Assembly (NCBI GenBank): GCA_024642115.1
Contig: JAHEBU010000002.1
Location: forward strand, 62,001-126,000
DNA from: Marivivens sp.
Lineage (GTDB): Bacteria > Pseudomonadota > Alphaproteobacteria > Rhodobacterales > Rhodobacteraceae
Reading direction: 5' to 3'
DNA length: 64,000 nt
The stretch's first letter is position 1. Each line of letters begins with the position of its first letter. The translations under genes and the position numbers were made by a program. The notes under the pieces were generated by a model. That model was given only the letters and a program-made list of their open reading frames with translations. It did not search any database and was not told the DNA's origin. Below are positions 27,705 through 38,103 of this stretch, one piece after another.

Positions 27705-28526
27705 ATGCCGTCGAATTTGATGGAAGGTAAGCGCGGGCTGATCATGGGGCTCGCCAACGACAAATCCATCGCCTGGGGCATTGCCAAGGCGCTGGCGGAT
27801 GCCGGGGCGACGCTGGCGTTTTCCTACCAGGGCGACGCCCTGAAAAAGCGGGTTGATCCGCTGGCAGCCTCGCTGGGGTCCGACACGGTCCTGCCCTGCG
27901 ATGTCAGCGACATGGACTCGGTCGATCAGCTCTTTGTCGACCTCAAGGCCAAGTGGGGCACGATGGATTTCATCGTCCACGCCATCGGATTTTCGGACAA
28001 GAACGAATTACGCGGACGATATGTCGACACCAGCCGGCAGAACTTCCTGACCTCGATGGACATCTCGGTCTATTCGTTTACCGCCGTCGTCAAACGGGCG
28101 GCTGAAATGATGCCCGACGGCGGATCCTGCATCACGCTGACATACTACGGGGCCGAACGGGTCATGCCGCATTACAACGTGATGGGCGTGGCCAAGGCCG
28201 CGCTTGAGGCATCCGTGCGCTACATGGCCGAGGATCTGGGCAAGGACTGCATCCGCGTCAACGCGATCAGCGCGGGCCCGATCAAGACGCTGGCGGCATC
28301 CGGCATCGGCGATTTCCGTTACATCCTGAAATGGAACGAATACAACTCGCCGCTGCGCAAGAACGTGAGTATCGACGAGGTCGGCGGATCTGCTCTCTAT
28401 CTTTTGTCCGACCTCTCCTCTGGTGTGACGGGCGAAACTCACCATGTCGATGCGGGCTACCACGTCGTCGGGATGAAGGCCGTGGACGCCCCCGACATCG
28501 ACGCCCCCGGCCGCAAGGACGAATGA
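27705..28526 (+). CDS. fabI: Enoyl-[acyl-carrier-protein] reductase (NADH)
   Basis: Last step of each fatty-acid elongation cycle. 273 residues, a divergent SDR: cofactor site [20 protein letters not shown], the FabI-type HAIGFSD, and catalytic Tyr-x6-Lys in [27 protein letters not shown] follows as the substrate loop. RBS AAGGGGGA lies upstream. The gpt gene follows after 13 bp. Rhodobacteraceae often carry two FabI paralogues; only one is here. Confidence 0.95.
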   Translation: MPSNLMEGKRGLIMGLANDKSIAWGIAKALADAGATLAFSYQGDALKKRVDPLAASLGSDTVLPCDVSDMDSVDQLFVDLKAKWGTMDFIVHAIGFSDKNELRGRYVDTSRQNFLTSMDISVYSFTAVVKRAAEMMPDGGSCITLTYYGAERVMPHYNVMGVAKAALEASVRYMAEDLGKDCIRVNAISAGPIKTLAASGIGDFRYILKWNEYNSPLRKNVSIDEVGGSALYLLSDLSSGVTGETHHVDAGYHVVGMKAVDAPDIDAPGRKDE

Positions 28527-28539
28527 CAGGACCAATCCG

Positions 28540-29043
28540 ATGACCGACCGCCTGCCCCACGAAAAAGGGTTCCACATCAGCTGGGACCAGATCCACCGCG
28601 ACAGCCGGGCGCTGGCCTGGCGGCTGGACAAACACGGTCCCGACAATGGCAAATGGCGGGCCGTGGTGGCCATTACGCGCGGCGGCATGGCACCCGCCAT
28701 GATCGTGGCGCGTGAACTGGACATCCGCACGGTCGACACGATCAGTGTGAAATCCTACGATCACCAGAACCAGTCCGAAGCCAAGGTGCTCAAATCCCCC
28801 GATCCCGCGATCATGGGCGACGGCACCGGTATCTTGATTGTCGATGATCTGGTGGACAGCGGGCGGACGCTGGAACTGGTCAGGGCGCTGTATCCCAAGG
28901 CGCATTTTGCAACGGTCTATGCCAAACCCAAAGGGCGGGCGCAGGTCGACACCTTCATCACCGAGGTCAGCCAGGACACCTGGATTTTTTTCCCGTGGGA
29001 CATGGCCCTGCAATACGTCCAGCCCTATCGCGGCACGGATTGA
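28540..29043 (+). CDS. gpt: Xanthine phosphoribosyltransferase
   Basis: 167 residues. Salvages xanthine/guanine with PRPP. The type I PRTase loop is [16 protein letters not shown], with an N-terminal [20 protein letters not shown] and late [17 protein letters not shown] typical of bacterial Gpt. Its stop overlaps the start of the DUF2127 gene by one base, indicating coupling. It is 13 bp from fabI and probably in the same transcript. Confidence 0.93.
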   Translation: MTDRLPHEKGFHISWDQIHRDSRALAWRLDKHGPDNGKWRAVVAITRGGMAPAMIVARELDIRTVDTISVKSYDHQNQSEAKVLKSPDPAIMGDGTGILIVDDLVDSGRTLELVRALYPKAHFATVYAKPKGRAQVDTFITEVSQDTWIFFPWDMALQYVQPYRGTD

Positions 29044-29552
29044 TGCCCGGCAAACTGCCACAAGCGTCCCCCGCGATCGAATGGTCCTACCGGATCAGCC
29101 TTGGGGCAAAGGGACTTTTGGGTCTGACCCAACTTATCGGCGGGATCGGCCTTGTGCTGACGCCCGGCGACGGCATCCAGAAACTTGTCGACTGGATGAC
29201 GCGCAATTATCTGGCCGAAGACCCCGATGCCGCCATCGCGCGTCACGTGGCGAACTGGGCCGACGCGCTCAGCCCCGCCTCGCAGAATTTCTACGCGGTC
29301 TATCTGTTGGCGCACGGGCTTCTCAACTTCGGCGTCGTGGTGGCACTCCTGTTGCGGATCAGGGGCGCCTATCACGTTTCGCTTGCGATCCTGGGTGGCT
29401 TTGTGATTTTTCAGCTGGTCGATTTCTGGCACGGCCATGATCCAGTCCTTCTGATCCTGACGGCGATTGACGTCGTGGTGATCTGGCTGGTCGTCATGGA
29501 ACGCCACAACAGCCGCCCCAAAGTACCTCAACACCACGTCACAACCCATTGA
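29043..29552 (+). CDS. DUF2127 family membrane protein
   Basis: 169 residues with about four hydrophobic spans: AKGLLGLTQLIGGIGLVL, YAVYLLAHGLLNFGVVVALLL, VSLAILGGFVIFQLVDFW and LLILTAIDVVVIWLVV, ending in a polar His-rich tail. The pattern fits DUF2127, an inner-membrane family without an assigned activity. It starts on the last base of gpt. Start chosen at MPGKLPQ, not at an upstream in-frame codon inside gpt. Confidence 0.8.
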   Translation: MPGKLPQASPAIEWSYRISLGAKGLLGLTQLIGGIGLVLTPGDGIQKLVDWMTRNYLAEDPDAAIARHVANWADALSPASQNFYAVYLLAHGLLNFGVVVALLLRIRGAYHVSLAILGGFVIFQLVDFWHGHDPVLLILTAIDVVVIWLVVMERHNSRPKVPQHHVTTH

Positions 29553-29564
29553 ACAGGCTTTGAT

Positions 29565-30743
29565 ATGACAGCCCTGCCGCGCACCGCCACCACCTTTGCT
29601 CCCCCGGTGATGGAGGCGCGGCGCTGGCTTGACGGGGTGACGTTCCCCGCCGACCGACCGCTTATCAACGTCAGTCAAGCCGCCCCGGTCGATCCGCCCC
29701 CCCCGCAGATGTTGCAGGCCATGGCCGAGATCGTTCTGACCGATCCATCGGCCCATCTATATGGCCCCGTCCTTGGCCTGCCCGACCTGCGGGCCGAAGT
29801 GGCCGCGCAATGGACCGTCGCCTACGGCGGCGTGGTCCGGCCCGATCAGGTCGCCATCACCTCGGGCTGCAATCAGGCCTATACGGCGGCGATCATGACC
29901 CTATGTGCCGAAGGGGACGAGGTGATCCTGCCCACCCCCTATTACTTCAACCACCGCATGTGGCACGACATGGCGGGCGTCGTGACGGTGCCGTTGCAAA
30001 CCGGGCCCGGTCTGATCCCGCAGGCCGACCGCGCCGCCGCCCGGATTACTTCAAGAACACGCGCCATCGTTCTGGTATCGCCCAACAATCCGGGCGGCGC
30101 AGAATATCCGGCCGAAACCCTTTCGGCCTTCCGTGACCTCTGCCGGACGCACAAGATCGCGCTGATCGTCGATGAAACCTACCGCGATTTTGACAGCCGC
30201 AGCGGCGCGCCGCACGACCTGTTTGCCGACCCCGACTGGTCAGACACGCTGATCCAGCTCTATTCTTTCTCCAAGGCCTACCGGCTGACCGGGCACCGCG
30301 TGGGGGCGATGGTCGCCAGCCCCAAACGACTGGCCGAGGTGGAAAAATTCCTCGACACCGTCACCATCTGCCCCAACCAGATCGGCCAGCGGGCGGCCCT
30401 TTGGGGGATGCGCAACCTTGGGCAATGGCTGGCAGGCGAACGGGCCGAAATCCTCGACCGTCGCGCGGCAATCGTCGACGGGTTCCCGCGCCTTGCGGCC
30501 AAAGGATGGAACCTTCTCGGCTGCGGGGCCTATTTCGCCTATGTCGAACACCCCTTTGCCCTGTCCTCGGATCAACTCGCCCCGCGTCTTGTCCGCGAGG
30601 GCGGGGTGTTGCTGCTGCCCGGCACCATGTTCATGCCGCCCGAAATCCCCGGCGGCGACCGGCAGTTGCGCATCGCCTTTGCCAATATCGACCGGGCGGG
30701 CGTGTCAAACCTGTTTGATCGGCTCGAACCGCTCGCCCTCTGA
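29565..30743 (+). CDS. Pyridoxal-phosphate aminotransferase (class I/II)
   Basis: 392 residues. Landmarks: HLYGPVLGLPDLRAEVAAQW, ITSGCNQAYTAAIM, SPNNPGGAEYPAETL, the PLP aspartate in LIVDETYRDF, Schiff-base lysine in YSFSKAYRLTGHRVGAM and a late LRIAFANID. GGxE replaces the usual PTG after SPNNP. Substrate unknown; distinct from the aminotransferase at 3362. It starts 12 bp after the DUF2127 gene, so fabI-gpt-DUF2127-aminotransferase may be one operon. Confidence 0.86.
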   Translation: MTALPRTATTFAPPVMEARRWLDGVTFPADRPLINVSQAAPVDPPPPQMLQAMAEIVLTDPSAHLYGPVLGLPDLRAEVAAQWTVAYGGVVRPDQVAITSGCNQAYTAAIMTLCAEGDEVILPTPYYFNHRMWHDMAGVVTVPLQTGPGLIPQADRAAARITSRTRAIVLVSPNNPGGAEYPAETLSAFRDLCRTHKIALIVDETYRDFDSRSGAPHDLFADPDWSDTLIQLYSFSKAYRLTGHRVGAMVASPKRLAEVEKFLDTVTICPNQIGQRAALWGMRNLGQWLAGERAEILDRRAAIVDGFPRLAAKGWNLLGCGAYFAYVEHPFALSSDQLAPRLVREGGVLLLPGTMFMPPEIPGGDRQLRIAFANIDRAGVSNLFDRLEPLAL

Positions 30744-30826
30744 CCTTGCGCCGCAATCCCTCGTCGCCTATTGAGTTGCGACCCCGGCACCGGGGCCACT
30801 CATGACGTCCAGAAAGGCAGCCCGAC

Positions 30827-32668
30827 ATGGCCGAAAAGAAAAGCAACAAGGTCTTTTTGTGGATGATCCTCGGGCTGATGTTCGTGGGTCTGGCAGGCTT
30901 TGGCGCGACCGGCATCCGCGGCACCGTGCGCAGCCTTGGCACCGTGGGGTCCAAGGACGTGCCGATCAGCGATTACCAGCGCGATCTGCAAACCCAGCTT
31001 CGGGCGCTGTCGGCCCAGATTGGATCGAACATCACCTTTGCACAGGCGCAATCGCTGGGCGTGGACAAACAGGTGCTGGCCCAGCTTGTGACCAAGCGGG
31101 TTCTGGATAACGAAGCCACGCGGCTGGGCCTCTCGGTCGGCGACGACCGCGTGCGACAGGAAGTGGTCCAGATCAATTCTTTCCAGGGGCTCGACGGCAA
31201 ATTCGACCGGGCGAACTACAAGGAAATCCTGCGCCGCAACAACATGACCGAGGCAAGTTTCGAGGGCGGCATCCGCGACGACCTCACCCGCACGATCCTG
31301 CAAGGGGCCATCGTCGGCGGCGTCACCCTGCCCGCCGCCTACGGCAACACGCTGGCCAATTACATCGACGAGGCGCGGACGATCACCTATGCCGTGGTCG
31401 ATCCGGCCCTTCTGACCAATCCAATTGCCGAACCCACCGATGCCGATCTTCAGGCCTATTACGAGGCCCACCCGGCAGATTTCACCGCGCCCGAGACCAA
31501 ACAGATCACCTATGCCTGGCTTAGCCCCGACATGATCCGCGATCAGGTGCAGGTGGACGATCAGGCGGTGCAGGACCTGTATCAACAGCGCATCGCGAAT
31601 TTCGTGAAACCCGAACGGCGGCTGGTCGAACGGCTGGCCTTTCCCGATCAGGCGGCGGCTGACAAGGCCAAGGCAGACATCGACGCGGGTACCACCGACT
31701 TTGACAAACTGGTAGCCGACCGCGGTCTGGACCTGTCTGACGTGGACATGGGCGACGTGGACCAGACCCAGCTTGGCGCGGCGGGACCTGCCGTCTTTGC
31801 AGCACTGGCGGGCGACGTGGTCGGCCCCTTCGACACCAGCCTTGGCCCGGCGCTGTTTCGCATGAACGCGATCCTCGCCGCCGAAACGACCACCTTTGAC
31901 GAAGCCGCCCCCGACCTGCGCGACGAACTCGCCGCCGACCGCGCACGGCGGGTCATCGCGGACCAGATCGACGGGATCAACGACCTGCTGGCAGGCGGGG
32001 CCAAGATCGAGGATCTGGTGGCCAAGACCGAAATGCAGCAAGGCAACCTGGACTGGACCGACGCCACCACCGACGGCATCGCCGCCTATGACGGGTTCCG
32101 CACGGCAGCGGCCGCCGCCAACGTGGGCGACTACCCCAAGATCGTTGAGCTGGACGATGGCGGCATCTTTGCCCTGCGGGTGGACAGTGTCACCCCCCCC
32201 GCCCTGCGCCCGCTGGCCGACGTGCGCGACGCGGTCGTGGCAAGCTGGGTCACCCAGGCGACCCAGGCGGCCGTCATGGCCGAGGCCGCACAGCGCGCCA
32301 GCACCATCACCGCCGACACCGACTTTGCCACGGTGGGCCTTGTGCCGATGAACCCCGGTGACCTGACCCGGCGCAGCTTTGTCGAAGGCACACCTCAGAC
32401 CTTTCTCGCCGACGTGTTCAAGATGACCCCAGGCGAGGTCAAGGTGATCGACGGTGGCACCGACGCCATCATCGTCCGGCTCGACTCCACCCGCGCCCCC
32501 AACCTGACCGACACCGCGACCCAGGCCGAGATCAAGCAGATCACCGATCAGGGCACGAGCAGTGTGGCGCAGGACATCTTCGACGTGTTCTCGTCCACCC
32601 TGCAATCGCAGACCGCCGTGAACATCAATCAGGCCGCCGTCAACGCGGTCCACACGCAGATGCAATAA
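30827..32668 (+). CDS. PpiD-like SurA_N-domain peptidylprolyl isomerase / periplasmic foldase
   Basis: 613 residues. One N-terminal span (KVFLWMILGLMFVGLAGFGATG) anchors the protein, followed by a SurA_N-like chaperone region (around 40-160, with DYQRDLQTQLRALSAQIG and LVTKRVLDNEATRLGLSV), a degenerate parvulin (PPIC) domain around 270-400, and a long C-terminal helical part. This is the PpiD layout; the canonical parvulin active-site residues are not obvious, so it may be a pure chaperone. It assists folding of exported proteins at the inner membrane. It ends two bases before trpE. Confidence 0.85.
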   Translation: MAEKKSNKVFLWMILGLMFVGLAGFGATGIRGTVRSLGTVGSKDVPISDYQRDLQTQLRALSAQIGSNITFAQAQSLGVDKQVLAQLVTKRVLDNEATRLGLSVGDDRVRQEVVQINSFQGLDGKFDRANYKEILRRNNMTEASFEGGIRDDLTRTILQGAIVGGVTLPAAYGNTLANYIDEARTITYAVVDPALLTNPIAEPTDADLQAYYEAHPADFTAPETKQITYAWLSPDMIRDQVQVDDQAVQDLYQQRIANFVKPERRLVERLAFPDQAAADKAKADIDAGTTDFDKLVADRGLDLSDVDMGDVDQTQLGAAGPAVFAALAGDVVGPFDTSLGPALFRMNAILAAETTTFDEAAPDLRDELAADRARRVIADQIDGINDLLAGGAKIEDLVAKTEMQQGNLDWTDATTDGIAAYDGFRTAAAAANVGDYPKIVELDDGGIFALRVDSVTPPALRPLADVRDAVVASWVTQATQAAVMAEAAQRASTITADTDFATVGLVPMNPGDLTRRSFVEGTPQTFLADVFKMTPGEVKVIDGGTDAIIVRLDSTRAPNLTDTATQAEIKQITDQGTSSVAQDIFDVFSSTLQSQTAVNINQAAVNAVHTQMQ

Positions 32669-32670
32669 CC

Positions 32671-34182
32671 ATGTCGCTGTCCCCTGATTTCGAGGCATTT
32701 CGCACAGGCTACGAGGCCGGGCGCAATCAGGTCGCCTATACGCGCCTTGCCGCCGACCTCGACACGCCCGTCTCGCTGATGCTGAAACTGGCTGGGGCGG
32801 GCAAACACGCCTTCATGCTCGAATCCGTAACCGGGGGCGAGGTGCGGGGGCGCTATTCGATCGTAGGCTTCAACCCCGACCTGATCTGGGATTGCGCGGG
32901 GACCACCGCGCGGATCAACCGGGCGGCCCGCTATGACGACGACGCCTATACGGTGGAACCGACCGACCCGCTCACCTCGCTGCGCGCGCTTCTGGCAGAA
33001 TGTCGGATCGACCTGCCAGACGGGCTGCCGGGGGCGGCGGCGGGGCTGTTTGGCTATCTGGGCTATGACACGATCCGGCTGGTGGAACACCTGCCCAACG
33101 TGAACCCCGACCCCATCGGCCTGCCCGACGCGGTGTTGCTGCGGCCCTCGGTCGTGGCCGTTCTTGACGGGGTCAAGGGCGACGTGATCCTCGTGGCCCC
33201 CGCCTGGGCCACCTCGGGTTTGTCGGCCAAGGCCGCCTATGCGCAGGCCGCCGAACGGGTGATGGACGCGCAGCGCTCGCTCGACCGGCCTGTGCCGGTG
33301 GACAGCCGGGCGCTCAACCCGGCCAAGGCGCCCGAACCGCCCGTGTCCAACTTCACGCACGACGGCTACAAACAGGCGGTCGAAAAGGCCAAGGATTACA
33401 TCCGCGCCGGCGACATCTTTCAGGTCGTGCCATCGCAACGCTGGACTCAGGATTTCCACGAACCGCCCTTCGCCCTCTACCGCTCGCTCCGGCGCACCAA
33501 CCCCTCGCCCTTCATGTTCTTCTTCAACTTCGGCGGGTTTCAGGTGATTGGCGCCTCGCCCGAGATTCTGGTGCGGGTGTTCGGCAAACAGATCACCATC
33601 CGCCCCATCGCGGGAACCCGGCCGCGCGGGGCCACCCCCGAACAGGACAAGGCGAACGAGATTGACCTGCTGGCCGATAAAAAGGAACTGGCCGAACACC
33701 TGATGCTGCTCGACCTCGGGCGCAACGACACGGGCAAGGTCGCCAAGATCGGGACCGTGAAACCGACCGAACAATTCATCATCGAACGCTACAGCCACGT
33801 CATGCACATCGTCTCCAACGTGGTGGGCGAACTGGCCGACGATCAGGATGCGCTGTCAGCGTTTTTTGCCGGGATGCCCGCAGGCACGGTGTCAGGTGCG
33901 CCCAAGGTCCGCGCGATGGAGATCATCGACGAACTGGAGCCCGAAAAGCGTGGCGTCTATGGCGGTGGCTGCGGGTATTTTTCCGCCAACGGCGACATGG
34001 ACATGTGCATCGCCCTTCGCACCGCCGTCCTCAAGGATGAAAAGCTTTATATTCAGGCTGGCGGGGGCGTGGTCTACGACAGCGACCCCGAGGCCGAGTA
34101 TCAAGAGACGGTCCACAAATCCAACGCCATCCGCCGCGCCGCTGAGGATGCGACGATGTTCCGGGGCGACGGCAACCGGTAA
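32671..34182 (+). CDS. trpE: Anthranilate synthase component I
   Basis: Converts chorismate to anthranilate with TrpG. 503 residues. N-terminal tryptophan-sensor region with LLESVTGGEVRGRYSIVGF; chorismate-binding domain with IFQVVPSQRW, GASPEILVRV, RPIAGTRPRGATPE, LLDLGRNDTGKVAKIG, FAGMPAGTVSGAPKVRAMEII and IQAGGGVVYDSDPEAEYQET. It starts two bases after the PpiD-like gene, so no attenuation leader can lie directly in front; expression probably depends on that upstream promoter. trpG is 2.2 kb downstream. Confidence 0.97.
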   Translation: MSLSPDFEAFRTGYEAGRNQVAYTRLAADLDTPVSLMLKLAGAGKHAFMLESVTGGEVRGRYSIVGFNPDLIWDCAGTTARINRAARYDDDAYTVEPTDPLTSLRALLAECRIDLPDGLPGAAAGLFGYLGYDTIRLVEHLPNVNPDPIGLPDAVLLRPSVVAVLDGVKGDVILVAPAWATSGLSAKAAYAQAAERVMDAQRSLDRPVPVDSRALNPAKAPEPPVSNFTHDGYKQAVEKAKDYIRAGDIFQVVPSQRWTQDFHEPPFALYRSLRRTNPSPFMFFFNFGGFQVIGASPEILVRVFGKQITIRPIAGTRPRGATPEQDKANEIDLLADKKELAEHLMLLDLGRNDTGKVAKIGTVKPTEQFIIERYSHVMHIVSNVVGELADDQDALSAFFAGMPAGTVSGAPKVRAMEIIDELEPEKRGVYGGGCGYFSANGDMDMCIALRTAVLKDEKLYIQAGGGVVYDSDPEAEYQETVHKSNAIRRAAEDATMFRGDGNR

Positions 34183-34289
34183 TGGACGCCAGTTGGCTGT
34201 TTCAAAACTTCAACCGCAACCTTGCCACGTCGATTTCTGCCGACATGCAAACCCGGTTCGAAACAGCCATTGCTGAAAACAGTCCCTGA
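34182..34289 (+). CDS. Possible small ORF coupled to trpE
   Basis: 35 codons (MDASWLFQNFNRNLATSIS to ETAIAENSP). The ATG overlaps the last base of the trpE stop (TAATG), which permits reinitiation. No domain or homology is recognised, and there is no independent ribosome-binding site. Coding status is uncertain. Confidence 0.25.
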   Translation: MDASWLFQNFNRNLATSISADMQTRFETAIAENSP

Positions 34290-34309
34290 TCCTCCGCTTA
34301 AGGGCTTCT

Positions 34310-34546
34310 TTGAGTCGCGCACTCAGCGGCGGGCGTGCCGATGACGTCTACCTTGACTTCCTCGCAGCCAAGGACGGCTTCGATGAAGCCTGCAAACGGC
34401 CCGACATCTATGATCCTATCACGGCATCCGGGCGGCAGGCCCATCGCCAGCGCCTGTCCCCCCCGATGACCCAAGCCACCCGCCTGACGCCGCGCCCCCG
34501 GCCCCAAATGGGGCAGATGACCCGGCTGCTCGGCCTCCGCCGCTAG
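34310..34546 (+). CDS. Hypothetical protein between trpE and the polysaccharide deacetylase gene
   Basis: 78 codons from a TTG with AAGGGC five bases upstream. The first half reads plausibly protein-like (ADDVYLDFLAAKDGFDEACK); the second half is Pro/Arg-rich (TRLTPRPRPQMGQ) and may be spurious. It overlaps the convergent deacetylase stop by four bases. I recognise no family. Confidence 0.3.
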   Translation: MSRALSGGRADDVYLDFLAAKDGFDEACKRPDIYDPITASGRQAHRQRLSPPMTQATRLTPRPRPQMGQMTRLLGLRR

Positions 34547-36258
34547 GGCGTCGCGGCCTTGAGCACCGCGGAAACCGGGGCCAGCCCCACCTGCCCCGAC
34601 CGTTGCGCGGTCCCCCACAGGATCAAGGCCGAAATCGTGTCGGGCCGGATGCGGCCCAGCAGGACCACCCCGGTCTGCTGACGCGCCCGGAACGCCGCCT
34701 GATCCAGGAACCGGCGGATCACGCGGGCGTCCTGCCCCTCGCTGTCCAGGTTGCGATAGATGCTGACCGCAGGGACACCGGCTGTTTCGGCGGCCCGCTC
34801 GGCCATGTTCAGCCCCCGCGATTCGGTCAACAGGCCGCGCCCGTCCGCCTTGAGCTTGGCCATCGCCTGATCGGTCACGTTGCGATTCGACTGCAACCCG
34901 CCGCTCCCGGCATCCAGCACGGCAACGGCGTCGGGAACGGCGGCAAAGGCGGCCTCATAAGTCACTTCCACATCGGACAGGGCCGCACCTTCGGGCAGGC
35001 GCGGCATCGCGACCACCTCTAGCCCGGCGGCACGGTATCCCTCGGCGCGGGCCTCTGCATCGGGCAAGGCGGGGTCGATGGCGACCGAGATCGGGAACGG
35101 GATCGCAGCCAGCGCCTCGGCTTCGCTGGGCAAGGCGCCGTCGTCGACCAGGACAACCGCCATCAGGGGCAGGCCCGCGCTGGTGTCATAGGGGGTGGCA
35201 AACCGTTCGAGGGCGGGGGCATCGACCGCCACGCTCTCGGCCTCGGCCACAGGCGGCTCGGCCGGAGCGTTGTCAGGGCGCAGCACCTTGACGGTCGAGG
35301 TGCCGGTGGGCATCGACCCGGCCACGGGTCCGCTCAGGCCGACCTGCGGGCGCACCACGGCGGGGGCAGGGTTGGCGGGGGTTTCGGGCAGAGGGGCAAG
35401 GGTCACCACGTCCGACGCTCCATCCGCCGGAACCGGGGTGGGCATCGGCCCCGGCTCTGCGGTGCCGGGGGCCACGTCGGTCGCTCCCTCAGGTGTGACG
35501 GGTTGAACTGTGGCCGCAGGGTCCGCCTGCGCCACCGTCACATCCGGGGTGACCGCCACAGGGGCCGTTTCGGGCTGCACCGTCAGGACCGCATCGGGCG
35601 ATGGCACGGCAACGGCGACCTCTGCCGGAACATCCGGTGCCGCCTCGGTCTCGGCTTCTGGCAGGGCCGTGGGGGCGGGTGCAATGCCCGGCTGTTCGGG
35701 CGTGGCCACATCGGACATGGCCTGCGGGGCTACGTCAGCCGACGCCGCAGGGGCGGCTGGCACAACCGGGGCCACCGCCACGAATTCTTCGGTCGGCGCA
35801 CCGGGCGGAGGGGCGGCAGGGTCCACCGACACGGCCAGATCCTCTTCGCGGGCGGGCACCTGCGGAGCTACGGATTGCGGGTTAGGCAGGACCGGCTGCT
35901 CGGGATCGGCTGCGACCTGCGGGGCGGTTCCGATCTGCGGCTCGGTCAGGATGCTGTCCACCGTTCCGGTCTGCGGCGTGGGGGCGGGGGCGATGTCGGC
36001 CATCGGCGGTGCGCCTTCCGGGGCGGGAGCATCGACCTGCGGGGCAGCCTCCATCGTCGGGGCCTGCGACATAACGGACGGATCGACGGGCGGGGCAGCC
36101 CCTTCGGCGGCGCCAGACCCCGCGACCGGGGCCTCGACCAACGGCGGAGCGGGCGGCGCGTTCCCTGCGGGCGGCTCACCCAGCAACGATGCCACCGACA
36201 GGCCAACCCCGGCCACGATAACGCCCCAGGCGCCACCCGTGATAACTCCCTTGAACAC
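34543..36258 (-). CDS. Divergent polysaccharide deacetylase family protein with long Pro/Ala linker
   Basis: 571 residues from a GTG ([12 protein letters not shown]). One N-terminal span ([19 protein letters not shown]) is followed by about 330 residues of Pro/Ala/Val/Glu-rich low-complexity sequence. A C-terminal domain of about 220 residues begins [21 protein letters not shown] and includes [37 protein letters not shown] and [16 protein letters not shown], the pattern of the divergent polysaccharide deacetylase family (Polysacc_deac_2). The linker would let the domain reach through the periplasm to the cell wall. It separates trpE from trpG and faces the latter. Confidence 0.83.
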   Translation of the reverse strand: MFKGVITGGAWGVIVAGVGLSVASLLGEPPAGNAPPAPPLVEAPVAGSGAAEGAAPPVDPSVMSQAPTMEAAPQVDAPAPEGAPPMADIAPAPTPQTGTVDSILTEPQIGTAPQVAADPEQPVLPNPQSVAPQVPAREEDLAVSVDPAAPPPGAPTEEFVAVAPVVPAAPAASADVAPQAMSDVATPEQPGIAPAPTALPEAETEAAPDVPAEVAVAVPSPDAVLTVQPETAPVAVTPDVTVAQADPAATVQPVTPEGATDVAPGTAEPGPMPTPVPADGASDVVTLAPLPETPANPAPAVVRPQVGLSGPVAGSMPTGTSTVKVLRPDNAPAEPPVAEAESVAVDAPALERFATPYDTSAGLPLMAVVLVDDGALPSEAEALAAIPFPISVAIDPALPDAEARAEGYRAAGLEVVAMPRLPEGAALSDVEVTYEAAFAAVPDAVAVLDAGSGGLQSNRNVTDQAMAKLKADGRGLLTESRGLNMAERAAETAGVPAVSIYRNLDSEGQDARVIRRFLDQAAFRARQQTGVVLLGRIRPDTISALILWGTAQRSGQVGLAPVSAVLKAATP

Positions 36259-36397
36259 GCCTCTTGGTCCTCGCCCTTGCCCGATGCCGTCTCTTGACCT
36301 TGACGCGGCAGCGCGCCCCGGCCCATGTATGTCACCAACTATACCGTCAGGCCCACCACAGACGGTAGCCCCTAATTCCGTCAAGGCCATCCGCGAC

Positions 36398-36991
36398 ATG
36401 CTTCTGCTCATCGATAACTACGACAGCTTTACCTACAACCTTGTCCACTACCTGGGCGATCTTGGGGCCGAGGTGGTCGTGCGGCGCAACGATGCGCTCA
36501 ACGTGCAAGAGGCGATGGGGATGGGGGCCACAGGCATCGTCCTGTCGCCCGGCCCCTGCGATCCGGCGCAAGCGGGGATCTGCCTTGCGCTGACTGCGGC
36601 CGCCGCCGAGACGAAAACGCCCCTGCTCGGCGTCTGCCTTGGGCATCAGACAATTGGCGAGGCGTTCGGCGGGCACGTCGTGCGCTGCCACGAGATCGTG
36701 CACGGCAAGATGGGAACGATGCACCACAACGGCACCGGGCTCTTTGCCGGACTGCCCAGCCCGTTTCAGGCCACGCGCTACCATTCTCTGGTGGTGGACC
36801 GGGCCACCCTGCCCGACTGCCTCGAGGTGACCGCCTGGCTCGAGGACGGCACCATCATGGGCCTTCAGCACAAGACGCTGCCGATTCACGGGGTCCAGTT
36901 CCACCCCGAATCGATCAAATCCGAACACGGGCACGCGCTGCTCCAGAACTTCCTGAACACTCTGCCGATCCCGGCCAAGGTCCCGGCATGA
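36398..36991 (+). CDS. trpG: Anthranilate synthase component II (glutamine amidotransferase)
   Basis: 197 residues. Supplies ammonia to Trp[22 protein letters not shown] at the N-terminus, oxyanion [11 protein letters not shown], catalytic Cys in [15 protein letters not shown], and the His-Glu pair in [14 protein letters not shown]. The start MLLLIDNYD is the family N-terminus; the open frame further upstream is antisense to the deacetylase gene. It overlaps trpD by four bases (ATGA). Confidence 0.96.
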   Translation: MLLLIDNYDSFTYNLVHYLGDLGAEVVVRRNDALNVQEAMGMGATGIVLSPGPCDPAQAGICLALTAAAAETKTPLLGVCLGHQTIGEAFGGHVVRCHEIVHGKMGTMHHNGTGLFAGLPSPFQATRYHSLVVDRATLPDCLEVTAWLEDGTIMGLQHKTLPIHGVQFHPESIKSEHGHALLQNFLNTLPIPAKVPA

Positions 36992-38004
36992 GTGACGCTC
37001 TCAAACCGCTCATCAACGCTGCCGCCAACGGGCCGTTGACGCCCGGGCAGGCCGAACAGGCCTTCCAGATCTTGTTTGAAGGGGACGCAACGCCGTCGCA
37101 GATCGGCGGATTCCTTATGGCGCTGCGCACGCGGGGCGAAACAGTGGATGAATACGCCGCCGCCGCTGCGGTCATGCGCGCCAAATGCCTGCCTGTGCGT
37201 GCGCCCGCCGGGGCGATGGATATCGTCGGCACCGGGGGCGACGGCAAAGGGACGCTGAACATCTCGACCGCCACCGCCTTTGTCGTGGCAGGGGCCGGCG
37301 TTCCGGTGGCCAAGCACGGCAACCGCAACCTGTCGTCCAAATCGGGGGCGGCGGATGCGCTGGGGCAACTGGGCATCAACGTGATGGTCGGACCCGAGGT
37401 CGTCGAACGCGGACTGGCCGAGGCCAATATCGGCTTCATGATGGCCCCCATGCACCATCCGGCGATCAAGCATGTGATGCCCACACGCGCCGAACTTGGG
37501 ACAAGAACGATCTTCAACATCTTGGGGCCACTCACAAATCCTGCGGGCGTCAAACGTCAGCTAACAGGGGCGTTCAGCCGCAATCTGATCCTGCCGATGG
37601 CGCAAACCCTGCAACGATTGGGGTCCGAGGCCGCGTGGCTTGTCCACGGATCGGACGGCACCGACGAATTGACCATCACCGGCGTGACCTGGGTCGTGGC
37701 GCTGTCGGGCGACATGATCGTCACCCGCGAAATCCACCCCGAGGATGCGGGTCTGCCCGTCCACCCGTTCGAATCCATTGTCGGCGGCACGCCCGAGGAA
37801 AACGGCGCCGCCTTCCGCGCTCTGCTGGATGGTGCGCCCTCGGCCTACCGCGACGCGGTGCTGCTGAACGCGGCGGCGGCGCTTTTGGTGGCGGGCAAGG
37901 CCGACAGCCTGCGCATCGGGGTCGACATGGCCCGCACCAGCATCGATTCCGGTGCCGCGAAAAAGGCGGTCGAAACACTGGCCCGCGTGACGCAGGCGGC
38001 ATAA
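36988..38004 (+). CDS. trpD: Anthranilate phosphoribosyltransferase
   Basis: Transfers phosphoribose from PRPP to anthranilate. 338 residues. An N-terminal helical domain ([31 protein letters not shown]) precedes the PRPP loop [17 protein letters not shown] and [21 protein letters not shown], with [12 protein letters not shown] downstream. The ATGA overlap with trpG indicates translational coupling. About 100 bp separate it from the DUF3592 gene. Confidence 0.97.
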   Translation: MSDALKPLINAAANGPLTPGQAEQAFQILFEGDATPSQIGGFLMALRTRGETVDEYAAAAAVMRAKCLPVRAPAGAMDIVGTGGDGKGTLNISTATAFVVAGAGVPVAKHGNRNLSSKSGAADALGQLGINVMVGPEVVERGLAEANIGFMMAPMHHPAIKHVMPTRAELGTRTIFNILGPLTNPAGVKRQLTGAFSRNLILPMAQTLQRLGSEAAWLVHGSDGTDELTITGVTWVVALSGDMIVTREIHPEDAGLPVHPFESIVGGTPEENGAAFRALLDGAPSAYRDAVLLNAAAALLVAGKADSLRIGVDMARTSIDSGAAKKAVETLARVTQAA

Positions 38005-38103
38005 GCCACAGATTTCGGCACAACTGGTCCCGAAATCCTGACTTGAGGGCGCTAGCGCCTCCAGCCGACACTCCCTCCCATAGTTTCTAAGGAGGACGCG
38101 CGC

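Noticed and set aside
32600..32670. Tryptophan leader peptide before trpE
   Set aside because: Only two bases separate the preceding gene from trpE, leaving no space for an attenuator.
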